The notes below the pieces were generated by a model. It saw only the letters and a list, made by a program, of their open reading frames with translations. It ran no database searches and was not told the origin of the DNA. A DNA stretch of 64,000 bases from Symbiodinium microadriaticum (Eukaryota > Sar > Dinophyceae > Suessiales > Symbiodiniaceae): NCBI GenBank assembly GCA_001939145.1, contig LSRX01000136.1:729179-793178 (forward strand). Direction: 5' to 3'. The translations under genes and the position numbers were made by a program. Positions 35,886 through 47,340 of this stretch are shown one piece after another. The first letter of the stretch is position 1, and every line of letters begins with the position of its first letter.

Positions 35886-36530
35886 TCAGGCATCAAGCTT
35901 GCCTTCTGCACTGATCAGCACAATTCTGAGCAGAACGAGGCATTCCTGGGAAGGACGAGGTGCAGGAGCCCTTTTCTGTTGCGGTGAACTTTGTTGATCC
36001 CGCGTTTCAACAAGACTGTCGTACATTCCAACCCGATGCGGCGATTTCAGAGCCAGAGTCGCCCCTGAGGCGCGAGCTCGACGGCGGCCTGGCTGCTGGC
36101 ATGGATGCTCATGACTCATGCACGGCTCACATTCAAACACAAGTCAAGTACTCAGCGCCCCCATGGTCGTCGTCGCCGCATGGCCACAGGCAGTTGGGAT
36201 GACTACCCTCCTTACGCAGCTCACACAGAACAAGTGGACAAAGGGGGGGACCTTCGCATCCGGATCGTCTCGAAGCTCCTCGACCTTCAGCAGCATGCAT
36301 GTTCATGCATCCGGTGCATCGCAGACGAGAGCGTGAAGCACATTTGTCGCAAACGAAACAAACGACATCTGAGGCCATTTGCTCCGTGCGCAAAACGGCC
36401 TTAGTGTCCAGTGGAAGCACTGCGCTCATGACAAGTCTTCGCAGCCTGGTGCCTATTGCGGTCCAGAGAGAACTGACTGAAGTCGTCGAGATAAGCAAGC
36501 AACGAGCTGCGACTTATGTGGGGCGGCGGC
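35886..36530. other. Ambiguous stretch
   Basis: 35960-36200 is open on plus and minus. On the minus strand 36390-36290 encodes a Cys-rich segment (VCFVCDKCASRSRLRCTGC) that could be a small zinc-binding exon downstream of the CCCH gene. No splice support. Confidence 0.25.
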
Positions 36531-37665
36531 ACTGAGCACCGCTTTGGCAGTTGCCCTTCTCGAACCAAGTGCACAGCGCCTGGGCGCCGGAATTGGTAGC
36601 GTCTGAGTCTGAGGTATGGCTGAAAAAAGCTTGAGGAGCGAGTTCCGCAAAACTTTGGGAAGGAGACTCGGGCACAAGAGAGCCAGCAGAAATACGATCG
36701 TGGCCCGATGACATGGCCCATCGTGCAGCACTGGGCAGGAGCATGGTCTAAACACAATGCAAGACGGCAAGAAAGAGAGAGCGAGAGAAGAAAAAACAAG
36801 CAGGAGAGAGAGAGAGAGAGACACAGGGCACGTGACGCATAACTCAACTTCACAGTTTAGATGTCTTAGCCGAGAGCTTGCATTCTTTCGGATTCACGCT
36901 GCAGTGGTACCAGCACGCTGCAGTGGTATCAGTCTGCATCTGCATCTGTGCTCTTTACGTATCTGAATGTTTGTCGCGGCGAAGCAGAACTGGCTTTTGC
37001 ACGCCACATCTGAGCGCCCCCACGGTCTTGAAACAGATATTGGATGCCTTCAGAACAAGACAAAGCTGTCCCATCCCAGGCTCGCCGGTGCGATGCAAAA
37101 CAAATCCTTCGTGTACCATAGCCATTCCTATTCAACCTCCAGCCATTCTACAATCAGACACAGCACTGAGACTTTGAAGAACCATTGTAGCATGGTCGTG
37201 AGGGTGAAAGACTGCCTGCCTAGCGCAACCTGCACAATTTGTGCACCAGTGCTGTATAGCTGGCACGAATATCTTTCGTGGCTTTCCACTCGGGTGCCAG
37301 GCTCTCAGCTCCTCCTCGCCGTGTGCGAACTTGCAGTCGGAATCGTTGCACTTCCTAGACGTCGCCAGCAATCGCCGCAAGGATCGGATGCTGCCCTCCC
37401 TGCGCTCTTCTGCGAGGCTCTGAGGCGGCGTCCCCTGCAAAAATGCTCGGCCTCTCAGGACTCAAGCATGAGAAAGGCCCTACTGCAGTTTCCATGACAG
37501 GTCCTACAACTTCATGTCAGACTTGCCAAATTGCGAGAACCCTAGTTATATCTGGCCGGCTCCTCGTCTCTAGAATTATATGACAGAAACCGGCTGCCTT
37601 CGACAGCACTGCGAGGAGTGACAGCTGGGCATGCGGCAAAGCCGTGTTTTTCGCAAGTCTGGGGC
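36531..37665 (-). CDS. CCCH zinc-finger protein
   Basis: Probably an RNA-binding regulator. Exons: 37665-~37635 (APDLRKTRLCRM after acceptor CAG|GCCCC), giving the KTRLC start of a CCCH finger; 37354-~37270 (KCNDSDCKFAHGEEELRAWH), giving the C-x4-C-x3-H end and the CKFAHGEEELR tail typical of such fingers; 36579-36531 (ALCTWFEKGNCQSGAQCR), the C-x7-C-x5-C part of another finger, ending at a GC donor before its His. The fingers are thus split by introns. The exon carrying the last His, the start and the stop were not found. It could be a TIS11/ZFP36-like or splicing-type CCCH protein. The low-complexity GA run at 36796-36820 lies in an intron. Confidence 0.62.
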
Positions 37666-37867
37666 CTGCTGCAACTCCGACCTTAAATTGCTGCTCGCAG
37701 AACGACTGGAGGCTTTGCCGTGTGGATTTCCAGATGCGAAGCCTGACTCACACTGAAGGCCATGCAAACCCGCGCTGGATTCGCCGGGCTCGGGTGGCGG
37801 CTCTGTATGTGCAAACGCGCAGTCGGCACCATATTTGCACCTGCCGCGAAAGCGGAGGGTGCGACGT

Positions 37868-38765
37868 CTAGAAGATCAAATTCATTTTGGCCTCCTGCAT
37901 ATCAAAAAAGTCATAGACCATCTCATCATGCGGATGTGATGGCCGGGCCTTCCCTCCTTGTGGAACTCGCACATCTTTGTCTTTTTCATCTTCGCTGTCA
38001 GGATGGAGCGCCCCTGGGTGCAGATGTCGCTTTGAGCCCTTACCTACAGACTGAACGGTTTTCTTATGCTGTAGCTTCTGGTGATGCATGCAAGCAGTTT
38101 GAGATTCAGCGTCGTGGCACGAAAGGCCGTTCTGATGCAATCGCTTCGCTTCTTATGTTGCCTTTCTCCGAACTGATGCCGACCGGGGGTGTAGAAATGT
38201 GTAGAACAATAGCGATTGAACTGTGTTGCAGCCGAACAGTTTTGCATGCGAAAATACACCCTCGCTGGCCGCCAGGCGAAACGAAGAACTGCATGTACGT
38301 TTCCTGCTTTTTCGCTCCTCCGTGCCCAATGCCCGATGCTGGCATTGCCACGGTGAATTCCTCAAGTCTGAGCCACAGGCAATGGTGTCCGCAACCACCT
38401 TGCGCTCTTCCTGGCTCTTCCCAAGGTGTATATGTACTGGGGCAACTGCACATGAGCCGTCCGGCAACCACTTACAAGATGAACTCAAGACCATCTGAAA
38501 AGATCGTCGAACCATCCCACACCTCGTGCTACTTTGGAAAAGCAAATCCACATCTTTTGTCTCGGGACGGCCTGCTCTTTGGGGCTCTGGGCCTTTGCTT
38601 TGCCCTTTCCGCGTCGCCGCTTCTTGGCAGCGCCAGCCGCCTTTGGCTGGGCCTGCATCTCGGTGAGTATGGAGTTTCGGCTCCAAGCGCAACCTTACGC
38701 CTTCCGCATCCACAGTGAGAAGATACACCGGACCCCAACTAACAAAGCTCATGAACATCACATCC
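37868..38765 (-). CDS. Unassigned multi-exon gene
   Basis: The last exon ends with TAG at 37868-37870 and reads GSKRHLHPGALHPDSEDEKD, later HPHDEMVYDFFDMQEAKMNL. Upstream exons on the same strand include about 38430-38360 (LGKSQEERKVVADTIACGSD), about 38545-38465 (KDVDLLFQSSTRCGMVRRSF) and about 38760-38655 (WGPVYLLTVDAEGVRLRLEP, GC donor after HRDA). The plus strand is open for 318 codons over the same place but reads as an antisense shadow. Family unknown. Confidence 0.45.
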
Positions 38766-38989
38766 CCGGATGCACCGGTTGTGGCGGATTGAGAATGCTA
38801 CTGTCAACGGGCTCGGCGCCTTGACTCACGAGTGGTTACTCAGCAGACTGGCCACCGATCACAGCAACACATGAGATGTGTTGCGATACGTCGGCCGGGG
38901 AACGCCCGTCTGACAGGACGGCTCTTGCTGCAATTCAGATGGGTTTTCGGCGGAAACATCGCTCCCCGACCCAGGTTCCAGCGTCAATT

Positions 38990-39734
38990 GCCGAAGATTA
39001 CCCGACAGATGTGCAGGGACACCGTACCTTTCAGCCATCCCGACCCTGTTGCCTGCGGCTTCTCATCTTCGTTGTCGCCATTTTCAGGTCTGAGAGGTTC
39101 AGAACCCGAGCATCCCAGAATGGAGCTGTACGAATCATTGTCAAGGCAGTTCCTATCATGCTGTTGAGGAGTTCACGTTCGCGGCACTGGACACAGTTCC
39201 TTGGCGACAGGTCAGCTGCAGAGTGTTGAGCTGGCGGCTCTGGCTCATCATCGTCATAGTTTGCCTGACGGCAGTTTCTCAGGTCTCCTCACCTGGGCCT
39301 ACAGGGGTTAAGACTGCTGTATACGTCAGAGGACGAAAACTGTGGCAGGCAGGGCGAAAGCGGGATAGAATGAAACCAGGGAGGAACGGTTTTCAACATC
39401 GCAGGGACATGCGAATCCCTCAGCAGCCCGGTGCAGCTCTCGCATGCAACAGAGGTTGCACGTCACACGCGAGGCTGGGACTCTTGCCTCCTCCTCCATA
39501 TACCCTGGGCAAAGAACAGGTGGGAGCTGTCACCAGCGCAGCATTCTGAACATCCAGTTGCAAAGATGAGAGCCCGACATCAAACTCCACAGCACCAGCA
39601 GAAACCTTTTGCCAGGCAGCGAAGGTATACCAGGTATAGACTGACCATGCTGTGCATCTAGAGGTGCTGATGCTGCCATATGCTGGCTGGTCCGCACAAG
39701 CCTCTTCTTGCGAGCCTTCTGGCAGCCCCAACAA
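38990..39734 (-). CDS. Unassigned minus-strand exon candidates
   Basis: About 39235-39035 reads MIGTALTMIRTAPFWDARVL then NLSDLKM, after possible acceptor CTCAACAG. About 39600-39430 reads VSAGAVEFDVGLSSLQLDVQ then NAALVTAPTCSLP. They may be 5' exons of the gene ending at 37868. Not recognised. Confidence 0.4.
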
Positions 39735-39959
39735 CTACTGATGTCTCACAAGCTCTTCCAGGGCTCTGAAGGTCCTCTAATTGGCGGTGCGCGGGCTTAT
39801 CTCCCTCACGCAACACGAGTGCGAGAACTAACTCTAAAGAGGCCCCTCGAATCAAAGGTCTGTTCTGAAGTCCAAGTTATCGGTCATTTAGCCTTGCGGG
39901 CATCTTGCGTTGACAGGCCGATAAGGAAAGAATTTCAGAAAGGACTCTTGTGAGGTGTA

Positions 39960-40495
39960 ATTTTTCAGGTATTCAGGCGTCGGATGCTTTGTTGTAGCGA
40001 ATTCGGGCATTGGATACTTCAGGTTAGCAGTATCACGACGGTATGGCGTACAGTAGGATTGGTATTAGTATCTTTTTACGCTCTTTCTTGATGATCGTGT
40101 AAACCCGATGTTTCGTAACAAGGGTTGTTTCGAAACATGGGGGGGTTGGTACGGGGTGGTGTTTTGCGTTGTATGTTGTATGAGGCCAACAGTCTACAAC
40201 GCTCCTACCTTGTTGATATTGTATCGTGTTGTTGCGTTGTATGTTGTACGAGGCCAACAGTATAACACTCGCGCTTGGGGAGGGTGGGGAGGGGGGGGGA
40301 GAGGGGTCTCCGTCAACACGACCAAAACCTGCCACCCCCCCCCTCCCCTCATCGCCACGCACCTCCACCACCTACACCTGACGTTTTTTGATGTCTCGCA
40401 GCGTTTTGGTTTCTAGATTTGCTTTCGGCGTAGCTGCTAGCTAGTCCTGTCGTCATGTCGAAGAAAATCGCTATGGAGGGCACCGTTATCTTCCA
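39960..40495. repeat. Low-complexity stretch with a 68-bp direct repeat
   Basis: GCGTTGTATGTTGTA(T/C)GAGG then CCAACAGT occurs at about 40166 and again at about 40234. Poly-G/poly-C blocks follow (40279-40300 and 40335-40350). No gene is seen. Confidence 0.75.
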
Positions 40496-40529
40496 GAATG
40501 GTCGAGCCGACTTCAGTCTCACTCCATCA

Positions 40530-40860
40530 ATATGCTAGAGGCTACAGCCTATACTACAGACTATATTGCACACTGTACTGTAGAGCATGGACTACCCTCA
40601 AACTATACTGCAGACTATACTATAGACCATAGACTCGACAATAGACTGTACGATATGTTCTGCTAGGCTATACTACGAGCCCAAGGAAACACTACAATAC
40701 ATACTATGCCATATACTGTGCTCTGTAGCTTACTATATACTACTATGCTTTATAGTAGACAGTATACTATGTTGCGTACTACATTATATACTACACTAAA
40801 CTAATACAATTTACTATACTCTACTCCAATATGCTATGCTGCACTATACAAGCGAGGTAT
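40530..40860. repeat. Degenerate CTATACTA tract
   Basis: About 330 bases made almost wholly of ACTATA/CTATAC/TACTA words with substitutions. It is an aged simple-sequence array with no open frame. Confidence 0.8.
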
Positions 40861-41245
40861 GTGAAGTTCTGTTACGAACAAAACACTAAATATTATAGTT
40901 ATCAAGTTAGCATAAAACATAAGCCTGCGAAATGATGCTCGGTGATGCTGTGTTGCATACTTTCGTCTGCTCATGCAGCCCTAGAGATTGAGATTCATCG
41001 AAAGCTTGCTGAAAAAAAACACCTCCTCAGAGCCATAGAAATTGCGATTCTCTGTTTCCGTACTTCCTCGGTGCGGGGGGGAAGATGCTAAAATGTAGGG
41101 GGGGTAAATAACCACACGCCCTATATAGGTAGGTAGTTATCCCCCTCTGCTTTTTTGCATGCTCGTGTGCTTTGGGTGTCGTAGAGTACTTGTACGTTGC
41201 ACGTATCCTGGTCTGTTTCGAAAGCCTGTCTCTGTTTCGAAACAC
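40861..41245. other. No gene recognised
   Basis: A+T-leaning sequence with a GGGGGG-flanked TAAATAA segment near 41090-41110. Nothing interpretable. Confidence 0.4.
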
Positions 41246-41396
41246 CCCGGCTGCCCCAACCCGTTAACCCATTAACCTATTGACCCATTAACCCATGAAC
41301 CCAATCATTCTGGCCAAATGGACTTGGGGCCCCAACCCATTAACCCAAGCATTCTCGCCAAATGGACCTGGGAGGCCCCAACCCATTAACCCATCG
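41246..41396. repeat. CCCATTAAC repeats within a ~55-bp tandem pair
   Basis: Six near-perfect CC(C)(A/G)TTAACC units occur at 41259-41300. Two longer units follow, each holding ATTCT(G/C)(G/C)CCAAATGGAC(C/T)TGG and CCCCAACCCATTAACC, at about 41307-41350 and 41351-41396. Confidence 0.8.
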
Positions 41397-41521
41397 CATA
41401 CATCTGCTGCCATTTGCTTGCTCACGTTGCACTGCTCAACAACACAATACTTGTGGGCTCTGGCGACACACTCCAAGTTACTCATTCTTCATTTCACGAC
41501 GCACAGCACATTCTCCAAACT

Positions 41522-41592
41522 AAAAACAGACACACACACACACAAACAAAAACACACACACACACACAAACACAAACACACACAGAGAGCAC
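41522..41592. repeat. CA-rich microsatellite
   Basis: ACAC and AAACAC units. A plus-strand frame stays open through it (Thr/His/Gln run). Confidence 0.9.
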
Positions 41593-41939
41593 ACTCTCAA
41601 AACTAACACAAAAACTCCACCTCACAACAGTCCCCTCTCAAGAATTTTGCGCCGTAGACGCACATGCCCTCAGAACTTTCGGGCCGCTTGAAATTATAAC
41701 TGCACCCATTTTGGGGTCTTATTGTGCTTATGTGGGGGCATCCTCATCAGAGCTGCCTCTGTAGGCTTTGCCTCTGCTACCGGGAGGAACTAACAGGAAC
41801 ATGACTGGAAGAAAGACTGACAAGGCAGGCACTCCCTCCGGAATTCATCTCACAACCGAATCAGCTTCCAACACCAGAGAAGATTCGAAATGCGACTCGC
41901 TGCTCCCGACCGTGGTGTCGGTGTCACGACCTGAGCACC

Positions 41940-42151
41940 TGACTCGCTGGTGCAGGTGGGCCCCATCGATGTCTGATCCAGAACGGCAGAGGGCAGCATT
42001 GCTCAAATGCCTGGACATGGTAACGCGCCTGGGAACTCTAGTAGAAGGAGCTTACACGGTATCATCTCCCAGCTATGCCTCCTTCCCATGCCCATTGTTG
42101 GAGCCTTTTGCCCAGTCCTTTCCGCTGGCCAGCACGTGCTGTGCGTGCTAG
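41940..42151 (+). CDS. Plus-strand exon candidate
   Basis: Reads SMSDPERQRAALLKCLDMVT then RLGTLVEGAYTVSSPSYASF and ends at TAG 42149-42151. The opposite strand is not protein-like, so the plus strand is preferred. It is one of few plus-strand signals in the right block. Whether it belongs to a gene, or to transcribed retro-sequence, is unclear. No domain recognised. Confidence 0.4.
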
Positions 42152-42397
42152 ACGATCTATGATGTCTTTGGATCCGTCTAGGCTCCAGGTTTGAATCTGA
42201 GCAGGCTGCTGAATGGGAGACTCTTTTTGCACCCATGTGATGTCCCTGCTTTTCAGGACAGCGCATGGAGCTTCTAGGCGATCCTCAAGGCGGAGCATAA
42301 ACCTGCCACATCACACAAGACAAAACCCTACCCCAACTTGTCTTCATGCCCGGTATCCGAAGCCTACTTGGTCTACTGTAAGCTACGCTGATGAGCC

Positions 42398-42690
42398 GGC
42401 TTCGTCGCCAAGTCTGGCGACTTTCAAGCTTTCCCGTCTTGCCTGCTCCACGAGCAAGCCAAGCCCGGCTGCCGCCCCATCGTGGAGCACCCAAGCATCC
42501 TGCTTTTGCACTGCTAGTGCTAGTTTCTGAGAAATCGAAGCTTCCGTCGAGGACCGAGGCCATGCACACGGCCAAGGATTGAGACCGCGCTTGTGGAGAA
42601 AAGCAACGCGCCCGAAATGCTTCATTTCTGCGTCAGCTTCAGCCGACGGCTGAGGGCGCGACGCAACAAAAACGCCTTTTCCGTTGTGCT
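42398..42690 (-). CDS. Unassigned minus-strand exon of about 97 codons
   Basis: It runs from acceptor CCTTGCAG to a GCTCATC donor. It reads EHNGKGVFVASRPQPSAEAD, then EMKKHFG-like and KLALAVQKQDAWVLHDGA, then GLLVEQARRESLKVARLGDE. It is a long, clean coding stretch for this window. Family unknown. Confidence 0.5.
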
Positions 42691-42974
42691 CTGCAAGGTC
42701 CAACTCTCACTCACTCACTGACTCACTCACTCGCCTGCCCAGCCCCCGAAAAAGGGCCATGGACACAGGGCAGCAACAAACGCTCACAAAACCATTGTGT
42801 CTAAAGAAAAGCCAGCCTCACTCACCCACGCTCGTTTTTTTCGTCTGCACCACTAAATACAGAAAGCCATAACGGAAAAATACGGAGAACTGAAAGGCAT
42901 TCACAACAAAAAAAGGGTATTCCGTCGAGGCAGTAGACGGACGGCTGCAGGTCAACAGCTTCTCACCTCCTCCG

Positions 42975-43217
42975 GTGCGTCCGTCGGGTTGGGCCAACTG
43001 GCCTGTGGGCGAGAATGCTGTTGGTAGAGCTCAGCTTGCAAACAGGTCCGACTGTTCCCGATCTTACATCAGTCTAGCTTCGGCTTCGACTACAATGACT
43101 ACAAGCAATAATCGGCAAGCCCGAAATCCCCAGTTCCAAATGGAAATCTTCAGGCAGTCCATCCAGGAAATCTTCCTGCAGAAGGCTTCCGGCGCCCAGA
43201 GTTCAGAAAATCCCTGA
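42975..43217 (+). other. Open frame on both strands
   Basis: Plus reads NPQFQMEIFRQSIQEIFLQK before TGA. Minus reads SWMDCLKISIWNWGFRACRL. Neither has splice support, so no call is made. Confidence 0.3.
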
Positions 43218-44757
43218 GTCTGCCCCACCTTCGCAAGCCGAAGCCATGGGCCTTGCGTGTCGCCCGGCACCTGCATCCCAAATTCCAGACGATCCATATA
43301 TACATATCTACGTATGCATGTATGCACAAGACATGACAAAAAAGCAGGTGCCGAAGCGCTAGGTCATGGGCGGCGAGCAGCTCGTCTCCTGCGTAGAAGA
43401 GGTCCACAATAGGAGCCTGGCTGTCACGAAATGAACACCAAGCCTGAACGTCGCCCGAGCATGGCCAGGCGAACATCCTTTCTCTACTACGCTTCCGCAA
43501 TCTTCCGCATGGTCTCATACCCCGTGTGCACAGCAACCCAAATCTGGAATGCATGTGCCTGCGGGTCGGGTGCAGCACGCACCTGGGAAGCTTCGAGATG
43601 ATGCGCAGATCAGAATGCTTGCTTCTGAACCTCCAGCGCTGTCCCCCCGGGCTCCTGCAAGCCAACCCCTGATTCCTCCAGCTCCGGGATCACCAGCATC
43701 CGAAATAGTGAACCGAGCTCCGAGGGTAAGGCCGCAATCCTCGGCTTGTAGGTGACGCGCCACACGGAGAGGCCATGGTCCTTCTGATGAACGATGGAAA
43801 TACATGTAGAAAGATCAATGTGCTGCCCATGTATAGAAGTACAAGGTCAGCCATTCTCAATTGAGACAAAGGGCTCCATGTCAGGTTTGCTGGTCGAGTC
43901 GGGCAAGGAAGCCAACGACTTGTGTCCAAGGGTTGGACGCTCTGAGTCAGGGAAAAAGGGAACCGTAGAGCTCGGGATAAACAGGAAGCGTCCTTGGCAA
44001 TTCGCCTTGCGCGAGAGAGGTCTTCTCGCCGGCTGAGCCTCAAGCCACGTTTCTTCAGGAGAATTCCAGGCAGGCCCGATTCTACTTGGAGCGGACAAAA
44101 TCTTTGGGCAAAGCACTGAGCCTCGGGCAGGGGGTGCTCTTTGGGCTGCAACGAGGGCGTCTTGAAGAACTCCGGCGGCCACTCTACAAGCGTCCACGCC
44201 TTCCGGTCCAAATCAACCCTCTGCTGTGGAACGACATGTCCATGCAGGGTGCTGCATTGTGCTGACACCAATACAACAGACCTCTGTTCCCACATGCCGG
44301 CGCTTATAAACACGTGTCAGTGCTCGACGTGCGCTAGTTTCACAGGATCGGCAGTGTGTCATTGGGGCCACCACGGCCGAGAAGAAGGGCTCGCCCTCAG
44401 TGAGTGCACCAATTCATCAATGTTCGCTGTCCGAACTTCCTACGGCGAAGGTCTTGCATGCAAGGTTGACATTTCAATGATGCAGTCCGCCCCACATGGA
44501 CTCGCGTGTTTTGCCGTGTCTGCCCCGGACAAGGCAGACGTCTGCAAGCACTGCTCAACATCGATGCTCTTGCATGCTCACCCTGCTCGGCTTCCTAAGA
44601 CGAGAGCCACGTGCAAGCCACCCGCGCAGGCGATGCTGATCACGCGCGACTGGTCGCCTGAGTGGAGGCATGGAAGGAGTCCATCGACAAAGCCCGACAC
44701 GGCCAAAATCAACCCACTGTAACCTGACAGGCCTAGGGTGCTGTAAACCAGGGCTTG
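43150..44757 (-). CDS. Polytopic membrane protein, family unknown
   Basis: First recognised exon 44757-44582 reads ALVYSTLGLSGYSGLILAVS, then GFVDGLLPCLHSGDQSRVIS and GGLHVALVLGSRAG. It contains two hydrophobic spans and ends at a GTGAGC donor. Next is about 44550-44465 (TSALSGADTAKHASPCGADC), a likely loop, with a GC donor. About 44395-44280 (GEPFFSAVVAPMTHCRSCET then RRALTRVYKRRHVG) and about 44290-44050 (VVPQQRVDLDRKAWTLVEWP) follow. About 43850-43770 (MADLVLLYMGSTLIFLHVFP) is another hydrophobic span. About 43460-43340 (AWCSFRDSQAPIVDLFYAGD then ELLAAHDLALRHLLF) comes after acceptor CAG|GCTTGG. Reading order and strand agree, but not every join was checked and two genes are possible. Confidence 0.45.
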
Positions 44758-44829
44758 CTGAACAGGATCGAAGGGCCCGCCGGAACACTATGGCGTTACA
44801 ATCCTGGCAGCTCGTCTTTTAGTCATGTC

Positions 44830-45728
44830 ACGCTGCCCTAGAACGGGGTCCCGGTACTCACCCAATGTCGGAAGACATCTCCACTGCTCCGTCGGGAGAA
44901 GATACAACTTTAGCGTCGGTTATGGTTTGACCGCCAGTTCTCTGCCTTCGACAATGCCGTTTCAAAGCGGGTGATGTGCTTAGAGAGGCGGGGTCACAAC
45001 AGGGACTGGGCAGCTGTCAGTGGTCATGATCACACTTCTTGTCGCCACTTTCGCTCTGGCTTTGCAATAACAACACTCAGGGGGCTTTGAAGAGCTTCGA
45101 TTCAGCTTTCGTTTGCCGCCACTTCTTGAAGAGACTGCGAAGTTTGGATGGGACTGCCAGGGGAAGAAGACAAGCCCCTTTTGCCATTGATACAGAATCT
45201 GCCGTTAGAGCCAATCTAGACTGTGGTACAATGTCGCATTTTCACATGAGGCTGGGACAAACGGGTCGTGTGTCGCAGTTGACACAAGGTGGGACCTGCC
45301 CTGCTACGTTCCTTCCACCCTAATCCTAGATCCGCTGATTGAACCCGGCAGTCTGTGTTGAAGTGCTCAGGAGTCTTCTCTACACGGTGCGCTACTCTGG
45401 CTGAGACCACAGGATCAAGACCACCGGACCATAGACATCCTAGTAATCCTAGTATTCTAACCGACTTGGGTCCAAGCTGTCGAGGCCACCCTCCAAACCT
45501 CCCATGGTCTCCGTCTCCTGTGCATGCAAGATAAGGCCATCAGCTTCCGAAAGACACTTTGATGACTGGGATTTTCAGTTGCGGAACTTGAACCGAGGAA
45601 GCCAGATCTGCGCTCCACAAATCAACGAACTGCAGGATTGGAGAGCTATGAAGCAGACTGGAACGGACCCATCGCATGCTACGGGATGCCCTGCCTGTGG
45701 TGCTTCCAGATCACCCTGGAAGGGGCTC
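44830..45728. other. No gene firmly recognised
   Basis: A plus-strand frame at 45080-45320 is weakly protein-like. Nothing with supported splice sites on either strand. Confidence 0.3.
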
Positions 45729-45917
45729 CTAATCGGAGCCAAGCAGGAAATTCAGACTGCAGGCGTGTCTCTGCTCCCAAGGCCGTGGCACCAGCACTCC
45801 TTTCGGAAGCTCTGCATGCAAGGCATCTGCCAGGTCGCGTAATGTGAGGGGACTGCTTCTCACCAGCTGGTACAGTAGCTGGTCTCCTGTGCCTGGGCCC
45901 TCTGCTAGTCGTGCCAA
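45729..45917 (-). CDS. Unassigned minus-strand exon
   Basis: Reads ARLAEGPGTGDQLLYQLVRS then PLTLRDLADALHAELPKGV, predicted helical. Family unknown. No joined neighbour was verified. Confidence 0.4.
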   Translation of the reverse strand: MARLAEGPGTGDQLLYQLVRSSPLTLRDLADALHAELPKGVLVPRPWEQRHACSLNFLLGSD

Positions 45918-46244
45918 CAGGCCATCCTTGCATAGCGCACGACCTCAACAGCCACGAACCAGAATCCGCTGCATGCAGCAACGTCTTGGAACCCTTTCCG
46001 AACCATACCGGAGCCCTGATGTGTTGCAGCCCGCCTTTCTACAAGTCGCCTTCCGACTGTCGAATTCGCGGGCTGTCGAGCTGCACTCACCCTCTGAGCC
46101 CAACATGCCTGGGCGCCAAGGCTCGCCAGGCGACTGCAGTCGCCGGAGCAGCCATTCCAATGCCTCGGACGGTTGAAGGAATCAACATGCGGGGAGGCTG
46201 TGCTGGGCGACTCAATCCACAAGCCACCTTTATGCCACGTCTTG

Positions 46245-46575
46245 TTATCCTGTCAGCCGAGCCCGTGGACGTGTCGCACTGGACGAAGACATGGCAGTTC
46301 GAAGCACCTCAGCTAGCTGGAGGAGCCGCCTTACATAAGACGACACAAGATTTCCTTGTTGCGGCTCCTGATGGAGCAAAGGACCGAAACCTTTTCGGAT
46401 GTGTGGGATGATGCAGTGGCCGAGGATGCCACGTCCTCCTTTTGCCGATGCCTGCAGCACAGTGGAAGCAACATGACATGATCACATAACAAAGTCGCGA
46501 CACAAGCTGCGTTGCCTCGGAATAGTCGGCCAGGTGCCCGAAGACTAGGATCTCACAAGGCTGTGCCCGCCTCAT
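46245..46575 (-). CDS. Unassigned minus-strand exons
   Basis: About 46575-46490 reads CEILVFGHLADYSEATQLVS. About 46425-46335 reads ILGHCIIPHIRKGFGPLLHQ and ends at a TAT|GTAAGG donor. The opposite strand is also open at 46240-46410. Family unknown. Confidence 0.35.
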
Positions 46576-46579
46576 CTGC

Positions 46580-47340
46580 GCCTGTCTTTTCTCAAGTCTT
46601 TGAAGGCTCAGTGCAAGGTTGTTCCGGTTGCTCGACGCAATCGCAGCTATGCATGGCCGTGCTTTGTTCAGGGAATATGAAGAGTAAGTACAGTCAGCTC
46701 AGCTGAACGGTGACCCTGCAGGCAGGCAAATCAAGCAAGTTGCACACTGGCGCGCTGCCAGTCTGCGAATTCTCGGAGGGCACGCCGCGTTGGCAAGCCT
46801 CATGCATCTGAGGCTTGTCCCACGGCGATCGAAGCAGTGTGGCTTTGCTTTGTTTTTTGCTTTCATTTTCATCGATACCGTCTGCGTTGCCAACACATGC
46901 GAGGCAGGTCGACCAACCCGTCTCAGGCAGGCACTAGGCTGACGATAAGCAATGTCCTGTGCTGATCGCTTCCGCTCGCTTCATGGTTCAAGCACTGCAC
47001 CATTCTAATGCTGCTCGCAGTCACAGACGCGGACACGGACGGACACACACACACACACACATCAACACCAAATGAAAAAACGGGCGTGTGTCTTCATCAG
47101 CAAGTCATCGAGACACATGCAATCAAAAGGCCGTGTCCAACATAGCTGAATCTTGGGATCCGACAATCAGGCATATCTGTGCAATCTGCACGCCTGCCTG
47201 GACCACACGCTAGCAACCGCTACTGACACCTCTTGCCAGGTCCGAAAACGCGATCTGAACCATATCCCACTTGAAGAGCATGCAAGGTACACAAAGCGTG
47301 CGCACTGCCCGCGGCAAGCATCGTTGCTACTTGGGAGCGC
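46580..47340. other. No gene recognised
   Basis: Intergenic or intronic. A CA dinucleotide run lies at 47043-47061. Confidence 0.35.

Noticed and set aside
37762..38718. 318-codon plus-strand ORF as a gene
   Set aside because: It is the longest frame, but its residues look antisense. The minus strand over the same bases has splice-bounded, protein-like exons and a good last exon.
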